A DNA stretch of 64,000 nt from Streptomyces sp. TSRI0107 (GTDB lineage: Bacteria; Actinomycetota; Actinomycetes; Streptomycetales; Streptomycetaceae), in assembly GCF_001905845.1 (NCBI RefSeq), contig NZ_LIVZ01000012.1:62001-126000 (forward strand). Reading direction: 5' to 3'. Position numbers and translations under genes: made by a program. The number at the start of each line of letters is the position of its first letter. The first letter of the stretch is position 1. The notes beneath the pieces are model-generated. The model searched no databases. It saw only the letters and a list, made by a program, of their open reading frames with translations, and had not been told where the DNA came from. Below are positions 32,628 to 41,459 of the stretch, piece after piece.

Positions 32628-34048
32628 TCCGGCATCCGCCCGATCTGCACGTTCTCCAGGATGCCCGCGGCGTCGGGCACCAGGATGGCGAGCGAGTAGT
32701 AGGCGGTCACCAGGTAGCTCATGATCGCGGTGCTGTCGATGCCCATGAACCGCACGTTCAGACCGGGCTGGTACTCCTCCGGGATGCCCGTCTGGTACAG
32801 CCCGATCACGCCCTGGTCGGCCTCGCCGGTGCGCAGCGCGATGATGCTGCTGGTGTGCCGCTCACTGACCGGGATCTTGCCGCACGGGAAGATCGGCACA
32901 CCCCGCCAGGCGGGCACCTCGTGCCCGTCGACGTTCACCGTGCCGGGCACCAGACCGCGCCGGTTGCACTGCCGGAAGAACGCAGCGATCGCCTTGGGGT
33001 GGGCGAGGAACAGGCGGGTCTTGCGGCGCATCGACAGCAGCTCGTCCATGTCGTCCGGGGTCGGCGGCCCGGAGAAGGTGCTGATCCGCTGCCCGTAGTC
33101 GGCGCTGTGCAGCAGTCCGAACTCCCGGTTGTTGACCAGTTCCCACTCCTGGCGTTCGCGGATCTCCTCGATGGTGAGCCGCAGCTGCTGCTCGGTCTGG
33201 TTCATCGGGTCGTTGTAGAGGTCGGCGACCCGGGTGTGCACCCGCAGCACGGTCTGGGTGAGCGACAACTCGTACTCGCGCGGGGTGAGTTCGTAGTCGA
33301 CGAAGCCGCCCGGCAGCACGGGTTCGCCGACGTGGCCGGCCTGCACCGGGACGTCGGCCTCGCCCTTGCGGTTCATCGGCCTGCTCTGCCGCTCGGCGTA
33401 GGCCGACAGATGCGCGGCGAGGGAGGGGGCGCGGTCCGCGAACTCCTCCAGGGTGTCCCAGGGCAGCGCGAGCACGGTGCCCGCGGTGTCGGCGCGCACC
33501 GAGCTGAGCCAGAGCGGGTCGTCCCGGCCGACGGCCTCGTCGCCCAGCCCCTCGCCGTCGGTGACGACGTCGATGACCTCCTCCCCGCCGTACTTGCCGG
33601 TCGTGTAGCGGGTGAACCGGCCGTGCGCGACGAGATAGGCCTCGGTGACCGGCTGCCCGGCCTCGAACAGGACCTCGCCGGCCCGGACCTCGCGCACCTG
33701 GAAGCGGGTGGCGATCCCCCTGAGGACCTCGGTGTCGGAGTAGCCGCGCAGGACCGGCAGTTCGGTCAGCGTCTCCGGGATGACCCGGACGTCGTCGGCG
33801 CCGTTCTGCTCGAACTGCACCCGCCCCCGGCCGAGGCGCAGCTGCAGACGCCGGTTGACCCGGTAGGCGCCGCCCTTGACGTCCACCCACGGCAGCGTCT
33901 TCAGCAGCCACCGCGAGGTGATGGCCTGCATCTGCGGTTCGGACTTGGTGGTCGTCGTGAGCTGGCGGGCGGCCAGGGTGCTGAGGCTGGTGGGTTCGGG
34001 GACGGGCTCGTCGGTGGCGGGACCGGTGGCGCTGTCGGGCGTGGACAC
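32624..34048 (-). CDS. Family 2B encapsulin shell protein with cNMP-binding domain
   Basis: A 474-residue HK97-fold shell subunit. The N-terminal arm (1-75, with WLLKTLPWVDVKGGAYRVN) leads into a cyclic-nucleotide-binding-like domain inserted at about 95-225 (FEAGQPVTEAYLVAHGRFTRY), then the HK97 core with NDPMNQTEQQLRLTIEEIRERQEWELVNNREFGLL and the C-terminal GIDSTAIMSYLVTAYYSLAIL. This is the type known to package 2-MIB synthase in streptomycetes. The GTG start sits 4 bases after AGGAGG. The operon order is encapsulin, 2-MIB synthase, GPP methyltransferase. Confidence 0.92.
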   Translation of the reverse strand: MSTPDSATGPATDEPVPEPTSLSTLAARQLTTTTKSEPQMQAITSRWLLKTLPWVDVKGGAYRVNRRLQLRLGRGRVQFEQNGADDVRVIPETLTELPVLRGYSDTEVLRGIATRFQVREVRAGEVLFEAGQPVTEAYLVAHGRFTRYTTGKYGGEEVIDVVTDGEGLGDEAVGRDDPLWLSSVRADTAGTVLALPWDTLEEFADRAPSLAAHLSAYAERQSRPMNRKGEADVPVQAGHVGEPVLPGGFVDYELTPREYELSLTQTVLRVHTRVADLYNDPMNQTEQQLRLTIEEIRERQEWELVNNREFGLLHSADYGQRISTFSGPPTPDDMDELLSMRRKTRLFLAHPKAIAAFFRQCNRRGLVPGTVNVDGHEVPAWRGVPIFPCGKIPVSERHTSSIIALRTGEADQGVIGLYQTGIPEEYQPGLNVRFMGIDSTAIMSYLVTAYYSLAILVPDAAGILENVQIGRMPE

Positions 34049-34373
34049 ATTCCCTCCTGGGATGCACAGGCGTGAGCGGAACGGCCGGAGGTGGCACGCG
34101 GTCGTGCGCGGGATCAAGCCAAACAGCGGCCGCCGGTGACGGGTACGGCGTGAAGGGGTCGGCTTGCGCACCCCGGAGGCGCAAACCCCCGGTTGAGGCG
34201 GCCTGCTTCTCGGGAGGTGTGGCGCGAGGCGTGTGTACGGCTCGTGCCCTGGGCGCACACGGCGCACGGCAGCCCCCTGGGGCTCACGGGTGTGTCCGGC
34301 GCGCGGGGCCGCCCCCTGATGGCTAGCGTGAAAGACCGGACCATCCACCGAGAACCGGAAGAGGGCCGCGATC
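34049..34373. other. Divergent gap between the 2-MIB operon and a VOC gene
   Basis: 325 bases with no credible gene. It must hold the 2-MIB operon promoter on the minus strand and the promoter of the VOC gene on the plus strand. I can see no convincing -35/-10 pair or operator. Confidence 0.4.
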
Positions 34374-35183
34374 ATGGCCGTGAAACCTGAGGGCCACCCC
34401 TGCTGGGCCGACGCGATGTTCACCGACCTCGAAGGGGCCAAGAGCTTCTACGGCGAGGTCCTCGGCTGGACCTTCGGCGAGTCGTCGTCGGAGCACGGCA
34501 ACTATACGGAGGCCTACCGCGACGGCAAGGCGGTCGCCGCGATCGTCCCGCCGACGCCGGGGCAGGAGGGGCAGGACGAGCAGTCGCAGTGGTGTCTGTA
34601 TCTCGCCTCTCCCGACGCCGCCGCGACCGCCGCCAAGATCCGCGACAACGGCGGCGAGCTGCTGATGGAGCCGATGACCGTGGGCGACTACGGCACCATG
34701 TGCCTGGCCCGTGACCCCTCAGGCGTGGTCTTCGGCGTGTGGCAGGCCGGCAGCCACGAGGGCTTCCAGGCGCCCATGGACCAGCCGGGCGCGTTCTGCT
34801 GGGCGGAGGTCTTCACCCGCGAGCCGGAGAAGTCCGACGCGTTCTTCCCGGCGGTGTTCCCGTACACGGCCCGGCAGATGGAGGACGACGGCGTCGACTT
34901 CCGGATCTTCAACGTGGGCGACGCCCCGGTGCTGGGCCGGATGCGGATGACCGACGACTTCCCGCCCGAGGTGCCGCCGTACATCAACGTCTACTTCAGC
35001 GTCGCCGACTGCGACGAGGCCGTCGCCAAGGCCACCAAGCTCGGCGCCGTCCTCCGGTTCGGGCCGATGAGCAGCCCCTTCGGGCGGTTCGCCGCGCTCA
35101 CCGACCCGCAGGGCGCGAACTTCTCGGTGATCGACACCCAGACCACCGAGGGCGACATGCCGGAGCTCACCGACGTCTCCTGA
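34374..35183 (+). CDS. Two-domain VOC-family protein
   Basis: A 269-residue protein made of two VOC halves: residues 1-125 (HPCWADAMFTDLEGAKSFYGEVLGWTFG ... DPSGVVFGVWQAG) and about 133-258 (GAFCWAEVFTREPEKSDAFF ... TDPQGANFSVIDTQ). It resembles the actinobacterial glyoxalase/bleomycin-resistance proteins called hydroxylases in polyketide clusters. No substrate is inferred. ATG 34374 follows GAGGGCC. Confidence 0.9.
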   Translation: MAVKPEGHPCWADAMFTDLEGAKSFYGEVLGWTFGESSSEHGNYTEAYRDGKAVAAIVPPTPGQEGQDEQSQWCLYLASPDAAATAAKIRDNGGELLMEPMTVGDYGTMCLARDPSGVVFGVWQAGSHEGFQAPMDQPGAFCWAEVFTREPEKSDAFFPAVFPYTARQMEDDGVDFRIFNVGDAPVLGRMRMTDDFPPEVPPYINVYFSVADCDEAVAKATKLGAVLRFGPMSSPFGRFAALTDPQGANFSVIDTQTTEGDMPELTDVS

Positions 35184-35218
35184 GGACTCCCGGGACCGGC
35201 GTCCCGGCCCGTCCATGG

Positions 35219-35224
35219 CATCAT
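35219..35224 (+). promoter_or_regulatory. Weak -10 element before the RNase H gene
   Basis: CATCAT ends 7 nt before the ATG at 35232. It is a weaker match (C at position 1) than the other examples in the window. Confidence 0.3.
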
Positions 35225-35231
35225 CGGGCAC

Positions 35232-35918
35232 ATGCGTGAACGAGTGGTGGCCGCGTGCGACGGGGCTTCGAAGGGAAACCCCGGACCGGCCGGCTGGGCC
35301 TGGGTCGTCGCCGACGAGACGGAGACGCCGGACCGATGGGAGGCGGGCCCGCTGGGCCGGGCCACCAACAACGTCGCGGAGCTGACCGCCCTGGAGCGGC
35401 TGCTGGCGGCCACCGACCCGGCCGTGCCGCTGGAGATCCGGATGGACTCGCAGTACGCGATGAAGGCCGTCACCACCTGGCTGCCCGGCTGGAAGCGCAA
35501 CGGCTGGAAGACCTCCGCCGGGAAGCCGGTCGCCAACCAGGACCTGGTCGTCCGGATCGACGAACTGCTGGACGGCCGCTCGGTCGAGTTCCGCTACGTC
35601 CCCGCCCACCAGGTCGACGGCGACCCGCTCAACGACTTCGCCGACCGCGCCGCCAGCCAGGCCGCCTCCGTCCAGCAGCCGGCCGGCAGCGGCCTGGGCT
35701 CCCCGGAGCCGCCGTCGGCCCCGGACGCCCCGCCCGCCAAGGCGCCGGGCCGCCGCTCCCCGGCGGCCCGGAAGAAGAGCGGCGGCTCCTCGCGCACGAT
35801 CAAGGCGAAGTTCCCCGGCCGCTGCCTGTGCGGCCGTTCCTACGCGGCCGGTGAGCCCATCGCGAAGAACGCGCAGGGCTGGGGCCACCCGGAGTGCCGC
35901 ACCGCGGCCGCCGGGTGA
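35232..35918 (+). CDS. RNase HI with C-terminal Cys/His module
   Basis: A 228-residue protein. Residues 1-145 form RNase HI, which cuts the RNA strand of RNA/DNA hybrids; the catalytic set is Asp10, Glu50, Asp72 and Asp138, with His126 in the flexible loop. A Pro/Ser/Ala linker (about 146-190) connects to a small C-terminal module with Cys198, Cys200, His219 and Cys222 (RCLCGRSYAAGEPI ... GHPEC), which looks like a short zinc-binding nucleic-acid-interaction element. This module is not in standard RNase HI. Confidence 0.88.
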   Translation: MRERVVAACDGASKGNPGPAGWAWVVADETETPDRWEAGPLGRATNNVAELTALERLLAATDPAVPLEIRMDSQYAMKAVTTWLPGWKRNGWKTSAGKPVANQDLVVRIDELLDGRSVEFRYVPAHQVDGDPLNDFADRAASQAASVQQPAGSGLGSPEPPSAPDAPPAKAPGRRSPAARKKSGGSSRTIKAKFPGRCLCGRSYAAGEPIAKNAQGWGHPECRTAAAG

Positions 35919-35930
35919 GGCGCGGCACGC

Positions 35931-36380
35931 TCACACCACGCCGCGCCAGCCGCCGCTCTCCTGGCCGCGCTCCTCGATGAACCGCTTGAAGCGCTCCAGG
36001 TCGCCCTTGGTCTGCCGCTTCACGAAGCCCAGCTTGTCACCGACGGTCTCGGCGACGCCGTCCGGATGGAACTCCATCTGCAGCATCACCTTGGTGTGGT
36101 CGTCGTCGAGGCGGTGGAAGGTCACCACGCCGGCCTGCCGGGCGTCCCCGGCGACGGTCGTCCAGGCGACCCGCTCGTCCGGGAGCTGCTCGGTGATCTC
36201 CGCGTCGAACTCCCGCCGGACCCCGTCGACCTTGGTCACCCAGTGGGTGAGCGTGTCGGTGCGCTGCTCGATGCGCTCCACCCCGCTCATGAACTCGGGG
36301 AAGGTCTCGAACTGGGTCCACTGGTTGTAGGCGGTGTGCACGGGGACGGCGACCTCGATGGATTCCTCGACCTGCGACAT
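35931..36380 (-). CDS. SRPBCC (polyketide cyclase/START-like) protein
   Basis: A 149-residue START-fold protein with the common opening ESIEVAVPVHTAYNQWTQFETFPEFM. It binds small hydrophobic ligands; some members are stress-induced. No catalytic residues are assigned. The gene ends 12 bases from the RNase H stop codon, and the tyrosinase operon lies upstream on the same strand with 71 bases between. Confidence 0.85.
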   Translation of the reverse strand: MSQVEESIEVAVPVHTAYNQWTQFETFPEFMSGVERIEQRTDTLTHWVTKVDGVRREFDAEITEQLPDERVAWTTVAGDARQAGVVTFHRLDDDHTKVMLQMEFHPDGVAETVGDKLGFVKRQTKGDLERFKRFIEERGQESGGWRGVV

Positions 36381-36451
36381 GCGCGCATCACTCCTTCGTC
36401 GTTCGTCGGACAGGTCCGGCGCGAGTACCCGTGACCTCGGCGGCGATGCCC

Positions 36452-37276
36452 TCAGTCGGTGTCGAAGGTGTAGTGGGCGGTGTGGTCGAGCAGGTCGGCG
36501 GGGGCGGTGTCGTTCCACGGCTTCATCTTCTCGCCGAGGTCGACCACGTTCGGCGTGCCCGCGGCGGGCAGGTAGCCGGAGTCCGGGTGGCGTCGCTGCC
36601 ACTCGGCCCACAGCTTGTCGACGTAGGCGTGGTGCAGCCAGAACACCGGGTCGTTGGGGGACATCCCGGTGGCCATCTGCCCGCCGACCCAGACGTGCAC
36701 CCGGTTGTGCAGGTTGACGCCGCGCCACCCTTCCAGGTGGTTGCGGAAGCCGTCCGAGCCGCTGTTCCAGGGCGCCATGTCGTACGTCGGGATGGCCAGC
36801 ACCGACTCCACCTCGGCCCGGGTCGGCAGTTCCCGCACCGAGGTGGCGAGCGAACGCCGCAGGTAGGTCCGTCCGTCGACGCGGACGTTGATCGACCAGT
36901 TGCCGGCGGACGCGGCGAACGGCCCGTCCATCACCCGGCCGTCCGTGCTGCGCCCGGTGCCGCCGAGGAAGTCCGGCGCCCACAGCGAGGCCCGCACGGT
37001 GCGGTCGGTGGACCAGTCCCAGTACGGCAGCGCCACGGAGGCGTCCACGGACTGCAGGGCCCGTTCGAACTCCAGCAGGTATCTGCGGTGCCAGGGCAGG
37101 AAGGACGGCGAACGGTGGCCGGTGCGCTCGCCGTTGTCGGTGTCGGAGACTATGAACTGGTTGTGCGTGGTGACGAAGTCGTCGTAGCGGCCGCTGCGCT
37201 TGAGCTCCAGGACGGCGGCGACGAAGCGCCGCTTCTCGTCGGCGGTCAGCGTCGCCTGGTTCTTCCGGACGGTCAT
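36452..37276 (-). CDS. melC2: Tyrosinase MelC2
   Basis: A 274-residue type-3 copper oxidase that hydroxylates tyrosine and oxidises the diphenol to the quinone for melanin. All six copper ligands are at the positions of Streptomyces tyrosinase: His38, His54 and His63 for CuA, and His190, His194 and His216 for CuB. It has no signal peptide and is exported with the chaperone MelC1 encoded upstream. Confidence 0.97.
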   Translation of the reverse strand: MTVRKNQATLTADEKRRFVAAVLELKRSGRYDDFVTTHNQFIVSDTDNGERTGHRSPSFLPWHRRYLLEFERALQSVDASVALPYWDWSTDRTVRASLWAPDFLGGTGRSTDGRVMDGPFAASAGNWSINVRVDGRTYLRRSLATSVRELPTRAEVESVLAIPTYDMAPWNSGSDGFRNHLEGWRGVNLHNRVHVWVGGQMATGMSPNDPVFWLHHAYVDKLWAEWQRRHPDSGYLPAAGTPNVVDLGEKMKPWNDTAPADLLDHTAHYTFDTD

Positions 37277-37307
37277 CTTGCGTGCTCCAAAGGGCTTGCG
37301 GGGTGGT

Positions 37308-37685
37308 TCAGTTGGCGGGGAACGGCAGCAGGCGGGCGCCCTGGAGCTCGTCGACCGCGGCGCGTGCGGCGGCCCGCGGGGTGGGCACCGGGTCGTAGTG
37401 GCTGACGACGCTGATCCAGCTGCCGTCGGCGTTGCGCATCACGTGCAGTTCCACCCCGTCGATGAACACGGCGTAGCCGCCGCCGTGGTGCTGATGGCCC
37501 CCGCCGGCCGGCCTGCCCTGTATCCGGCGGCCCTTGTAGACCTCGTCGAAGGACTGCGGGGCGCCGTGGTCGCCGTGGTCGGCGGCGATCGCCTGGGGTG
37601 CGGCGCCGAGCGCCGTGGCGCCGCCGGCGGCGGCGGTGAGGGCGGCCGCGGCGGTGAGCGCGCGGCGACGGCTGAGTTCCGGCAT
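37308..37685 (-). CDS. melC1: Tyrosinase cofactor MelC1 (caddie protein)
   Basis: A 125-residue copper chaperone that loads MelC2 and carries it through the Tat system. The Tat signal has RRRALTAAAAL and an Ala-x-Ala site (QAIAADHGDH). The mature protein has His clusters (DHGDHG, GGGHQHHGGGYAVFIDG) for copper delivery. It lies 31 bases before melC2, which has its own ribosome binding site. Confidence 0.95.
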   Translation of the reverse strand: MPELSRRRALTAAAALTAAAGGATALGAAPQAIAADHGDHGAPQSFDEVYKGRRIQGRPAGGGHQHHGGGYAVFIDGVELHVMRNADGSWISVVSHYDPVPTPRAAARAAVDELQGARLLPFPAN

Positions 37686-37787
37686 ACGGACCTCCGGGGT
37701 GCGTGTGGTTGACGACCCCGTATGCCTATCGGCCCGGTCACAAGCGGGAGAAATCCGCCGAGAGGGGTTGGCTCCGATCCGGACAAT

Positions 37788-37815
37788 TGCCTACATGTCG
37801 TGCAGTATTGAACAA
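37788..37815 (-). promoter_or_regulatory. Possible melC promoter in a 324-base gap
   Basis: In the AT-richer part of the gap between melC1 and the oxidase gene, TTGTTC and TAGGCA (minus strand) stand 16 nt apart, about 100 bases before the melC1 start. The rest of the gap (37686-38009) holds nothing gene-like. Confidence 0.3.
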
Positions 37816-38009
37816 AGATGATCTTGCCGTGAGAGTGCCCCGCGTGACCCCGGAACGGGTAATTCCTTGCCGTGGCCGCCGGGTGATCCGTGATCTTTCG
37901 CGCGGGCGCGCGCCACCCGTGGCCTGGCTCACGCCGGGAAAGTGGCGTGAAACGGCGTAGCCGCCGGACGGCAAGGTCGCCCGCGCGCCGGCCTCGCGCG
38001 GCTGAGCCC

Positions 38010-39704
38010 TCAGGGCAGCAGCCGGTCGAGGAAGGCGTTGCCGAACACGTGGTGCGGGTCGAGCCGGTCGAGGATCCCGGCCGCCCGCGTCCACGCCCCG
38101 TCCCCGAACGAGGCGGGCACGGCCCGCTCCACGACCTCCGGATCGCTCCACGCGGCCCGCCCGGTGTAGCCCCAGCCCTTGGACCACTCCACCCGGGCCA
38201 GCCCGGTGCCGCCGCCGTCGTACGTGCCCAGCACGTACCGCTCCAGCTCCCGCAGGAACTCCTCCGCGGACGGGGTTCCCGGCAGGGTCAGCACGTTCAG
38301 CCACACCGCCGTGTCCCACTCGGGCCGCCCCGCCACCGGCCGCAGCGCCGACAGCAGCGGGGCGCGGGCGCCGTCCACGCCGGCGTCGGCCGGATCGTCC
38401 AGACCGGTCACCCGGATCTCCACCGAGCCGTTGACCGGGAAGCGGCCGCGGGCGGCGTACGCCGTCAGCAGCCCGCGGTAGTACGCCGTGAACCCGGCGA
38501 CGACCTCCTGCACCCGGGCCCGCTCGGTGACGACCGCGTAGCCGTCGGTGTGCACCCGCAGGGTGGTGGGCCGCAGATACAGCAGCGTGTTCTTCGACGG
38601 CCCCCAGATGTCCGCCGACCCGGTCGCCGCCAGCCCCAGCACGGCCGCCTCGTACTGGGCTACGCCGAGCGCCGGCGCCAGATACCAGGCCGCCCCCGCG
38701 ACCAGCCGCCCCACTAGATCGGCCACCGGCGTCGGAAGGCTGTCGGAGAACGGGTAGTTGTACGGCCCGGTAACCTCCCGCGACCCGGCCGGGCGGGTCG
38801 GCGCCACGCTCCACACCTTCAGCCACGGATGCTCGGTGAAGGCGAACCAGATCGCCTCCGCCCGCCCCGACCGGTCCAGGAAGCTCGCCAGCGTCCGCCC
38901 GCCCCGGCCGGGCGCCGCGAACAGCTCCCCGGCCGGGATGTCCGTCCGGCTGACACAGCGCAGCCGGGTGTCGGCGCCGACCCGCAGCACCACCTCGGTG
39001 ACGAAGCCGCGGCCCAGGTGGGCGAGGAGCGCCGCGCAGTCCGCCTCGTCCCGCCGGAACGTACGCAGCCGGTACGCCCCGCCGGCCTCGTCCCACACGA
39101 CCGCCGTCAGCGACAGCACGAGGTTGCTGAGCGAGCCGAAGGTGTGCCCGTCACGGCGCGCCTCGCCGTCGGCCGGTACGGCGGTGCCGTGCGCGTCGAT
39201 CGCGAGGGCTCCGCCGAGGGTCAGCACCCCGGGCGCCGGGGCCGCGGTGAGGCCGAGCCCGTGCTCCTCCAGGAACGTGAGCAGCGCCTCCAGCGTGACG
39301 CCCGTCCCGGCGCGGACCGAGGAAGGAGACTCCAGGGCCAGGCCGGTGAGGTGCGGAGCGGTGTCGACGAGCAGGACGGGGGCGTCGGGAGGCGTCCCCT
39401 CCGGGATCGTCAGCGGCGACCAGCCGTGCGAGGCACCCCGGGCGCGGACCCGCCGGCCCGCGCGCCAGGCCCAGTTGACGACCTCGGCCACCTGCTCCGC
39501 CCGGGCCGGGGCGCACGCCCACAGCCCCGTGGCGGTGATCTCGCCCGTCCAGTTGCGGTATCCGGTGCGGTACAGGGGCACTTCCGCCGGGAAACCCGGC
39601 AACTCCTCGGCGGCGGCCGCCGGATCGGCGACGGCCAGGGCGGGGGCGGCGGCCAGTGCGGCCGTGGTGCGCAGGAAGCCGCGCCGGCTCCAGGGATCGG
39701 TCAC
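38010..39704 (-). CDS. Tat-exported VAO-family FAD oxidase (cholesterol-oxidase-like)
   Basis: A 564-residue flavoprotein. A Tat signal (SRRGFLRTTAAL) and an AAA cleavage region are at the N-terminus. The FAD-binding domain (residues 60-230) shows RVRARGASHGWSPLTIPEG and GLGLTAAPAPGVLTLGGALAIDAHGT. The C-terminal half matches the cholesterol-oxidase substrate-binding domain of the vanillyl-alcohol-oxidase type (PYNYPFSDSLP, NVLTLPGTPSAEEFLRELE). It oxidises alcohols or sterols with O2. The Asp/Glu residues for sterol specificity cannot be checked. Confidence 0.87.
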   Translation of the reverse strand: MTDPWSRRGFLRTTAALAAAPALAVADPAAAAEELPGFPAEVPLYRTGYRNWTGEITATGLWACAPARAEQVAEVVNWAWRAGRRVRARGASHGWSPLTIPEGTPPDAPVLLVDTAPHLTGLALESPSSVRAGTGVTLEALLTFLEEHGLGLTAAPAPGVLTLGGALAIDAHGTAVPADGEARRDGHTFGSLSNLVLSLTAVVWDEAGGAYRLRTFRRDEADCAALLAHLGRGFVTEVVLRVGADTRLRCVSRTDIPAGELFAAPGRGGRTLASFLDRSGRAEAIWFAFTEHPWLKVWSVAPTRPAGSREVTGPYNYPFSDSLPTPVADLVGRLVAGAAWYLAPALGVAQYEAAVLGLAATGSADIWGPSKNTLLYLRPTTLRVHTDGYAVVTERARVQEVVAGFTAYYRGLLTAYAARGRFPVNGSVEIRVTGLDDPADAGVDGARAPLLSALRPVAGRPEWDTAVWLNVLTLPGTPSAEEFLRELERYVLGTYDGGGTGLARVEWSKGWGYTGRAAWSDPEVVERAVPASFGDGAWTRAAGILDRLDPHHVFGNAFLDRLLP

Positions 39705-39710
39705 GCGCTC

Positions 39711-39716
39711 ACGCTA
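39711..39716 (-). promoter_or_regulatory. -10 element predicting a leaderless mRNA (VAO oxidase)
   Basis: TAGCGT on the minus strand lies 6 nt before the GTG start at 39704. Confidence 0.45.
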
Positions 39717-39828
39717 GGGGCCGCTCGCCCGGCGCCCGGTGACCGCTCGCCACGCATCACACGTGTGGGTGACAGAACCGCGGAACCGGGACCGGAGGCG
39801 TCGGCTCCGGGCAGGGACGGGCGGGTGA

Positions 39829-39834
39829 CAGACT
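39829..39834 (+). promoter_or_regulatory. -10 element predicting a leaderless mRNA (AKR)
   Basis: CAGACT lies 6 nt before the ATG at 39841. With the element at 39711 it gives a divergent pair of predicted leaderless genes 136 bases apart. Confidence 0.4.
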
Positions 39835-39840
39835 GACGCC

Positions 39841-40824
39841 ATGGAAGAGCGTGTATTCGACAGATGGGGTCAGCGGGCGTCCGTCATCGGCCTGGGGACC
39901 TGGCAGCTCGGCGCCGACTGGGGCGACGTCGACGACAAGGAAGCCCTCACGGTGCTGGAGGCTGCGGCCGAGTCGGGGGTGACCTTCTTCGACACCGCCG
40001 ACGTGTACGGCGACGGCCGCAGCGAACAGACCATCGCCGCGTTCCTGAGCGGCCGTCCCGATCTGCACGTCCTCGTCGCGACCAAGATGGGCCGCCGCGT
40101 CGACCAGATCCCCGAGAACTACGTACTCGACAACTTCCGCGCCTGGAACGACCGGTCCCGGCGCAACCTCGGCGTCGACCGGATCGACCTGGTGCAGCTG
40201 CACTGCCCGCCGACCCCCGTCTACTCCTCGGACGAGGTGTTCGACGCCCTGGACACCCTCGTGGCGGAGGAGCGCGTCGCGGCCTACGGCGTCAGCGTGG
40301 AGACCTGCGAGGAGGCACTGACCGCGATCGCCCGGCCCGGCGTGGCCAGTGTGCAGATCATCCTCAACCCGTTCCGCATGAAACCGCTGCGCCAGGTCCT
40401 CCCGGCCGCGCGCGAGGCCGGCGTGGGCGTCATCGCCCGGGTGCCGCTCGCCTCCGGCCTGCTGTCCGGCAAGTACACCAAGGACACGGTCTTCCCCGAG
40501 AACGACCACCGCACCTACAACCGGCACGGCGAGTCCTTCGACCAGGGGGAGACCTTCTCCGGCGTCGACTTCGCCACCGGCGTCGAGGCCGCCGCCGAGT
40601 TCGCCGCGCTCGCCCCCGAGGGATACACCCCCGCCCAGCTCGCCCTGCGCTGGATCGCCCAGCAGCCCGGCGTGACCACGGTGATCCCCGGCGCCCGCTC
40701 GCCGGAGCAGGCCCGCGCCAACACGGCCGCCGCACACCTGCCGCCGCTCCCCGACGCCACCCTCGACGCGATCCGGGACCTGTACGACCGGCGGATCAAG
40801 GACCAGGTCGAGGGCCGCTGGTAG
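39841..40824 (+). CDS. Aldo/keto reductase
   Basis: A 327-residue NADPH-dependent reductase with an intact AKR barrel: FDTADVYGDGRSEQ (catalytic Asp and Tyr), ATKMGRR (Lys), LVQLHCPPTPVY (His) and C-terminal TTVIPGARSPEQ for NADPH binding. It is of the AKR12/13-like group that handles sugars or aldehydes. The substrate is unknown. It is divergent from the VAO-type oxidase. Confidence 0.92.
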   Translation: MEERVFDRWGQRASVIGLGTWQLGADWGDVDDKEALTVLEAAAESGVTFFDTADVYGDGRSEQTIAAFLSGRPDLHVLVATKMGRRVDQIPENYVLDNFRAWNDRSRRNLGVDRIDLVQLHCPPTPVYSSDEVFDALDTLVAEERVAAYGVSVETCEEALTAIARPGVASVQIILNPFRMKPLRQVLPAAREAGVGVIARVPLASGLLSGKYTKDTVFPENDHRTYNRHGESFDQGETFSGVDFATGVEAAAEFAALAPEGYTPAQLALRWIAQQPGVTTVIPGARSPEQARANTAAAHLPPLPDATLDAIRDLYDRRIKDQVEGRW

Positions 40825-40934
40825 GACGCCGGCAGCCGTCGCCGCACCGAAACCCCTCGGCGGGGACACTTCTGCCGCCGAGGGGGAACCCGGAGGGGAA
40901 GGACAGTGGATCGTTCCCAAGGGGAGGCGGAGTC

Positions 40935-41459
40935 GTGACGGCCGGCGAAGACAGCGCGAAGAGGGCCAGAGGGCGCAACGAGACGGAGGAGGAGAGAGCC
41001 GACCGGATGTGGGTCGAGCTCATCCAGGAAGTGCGCGTGGCCCAGATGGGCGTCCAGATCCTGTTCGGTTTCCTGCTCACCGTCGTCTTCACCCCGGTGT
41101 ACCGCGAACTGCCCGACACCGACCGCACCATCTACATCGTCACGGTCGTCCTCGGGGCCGCCGCGACCGGCGCCCTGATCGGACCGGTCTCCCTGCACCG
41201 GCTGGTCTCCGGCCGGCGGATCAAGCCGCAGGCGGTCAGCTGGGCCTCCCGGATGACCATCGTCGGCCTGATCCTGCTGCTGGCCACCACGACCGCCTCG
41301 CTGCTGCTGATACTGCGGGTGGCGACCCACGACGACTTCGTCCCGTGGCTGGTCACCGGTGTCCTGCTGTGGTACCTGCTGTGCTGGTTCGGGATACCCC
41401 TGTGGACCCGGCACCGGTACACCAGCCGCGGGGAGCCGCCGCTCAGCCCTCGGCGATGA
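40935..41459 (+). CDS. DUF6328-type membrane protein
   Basis: A 174-residue protein with a basic/acidic cytosolic N-terminus (to about residue 30) and four predicted membrane helices (about 36-58, 70-90, 105-130, 138-155). It resembles a small family of actinobacterial four-helix proteins (DUF6328) of unknown function. The GTG start follows GGGGAGGCGGAG. Its last 17 bases overlap the convergent SsgA-like gene. Confidence 0.82.
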   Translation: MTAGEDSAKRARGRNETEEERADRMWVELIQEVRVAQMGVQILFGFLLTVVFTPVYRELPDTDRTIYIVTVVLGAAATGALIGPVSLHRLVSGRRIKPQAVSWASRMTIVGLILLLATTTASLLLILRVATHDDFVPWLVTGVLLWYLLCWFGIPLWTRHRYTSRGEPPLSPRR

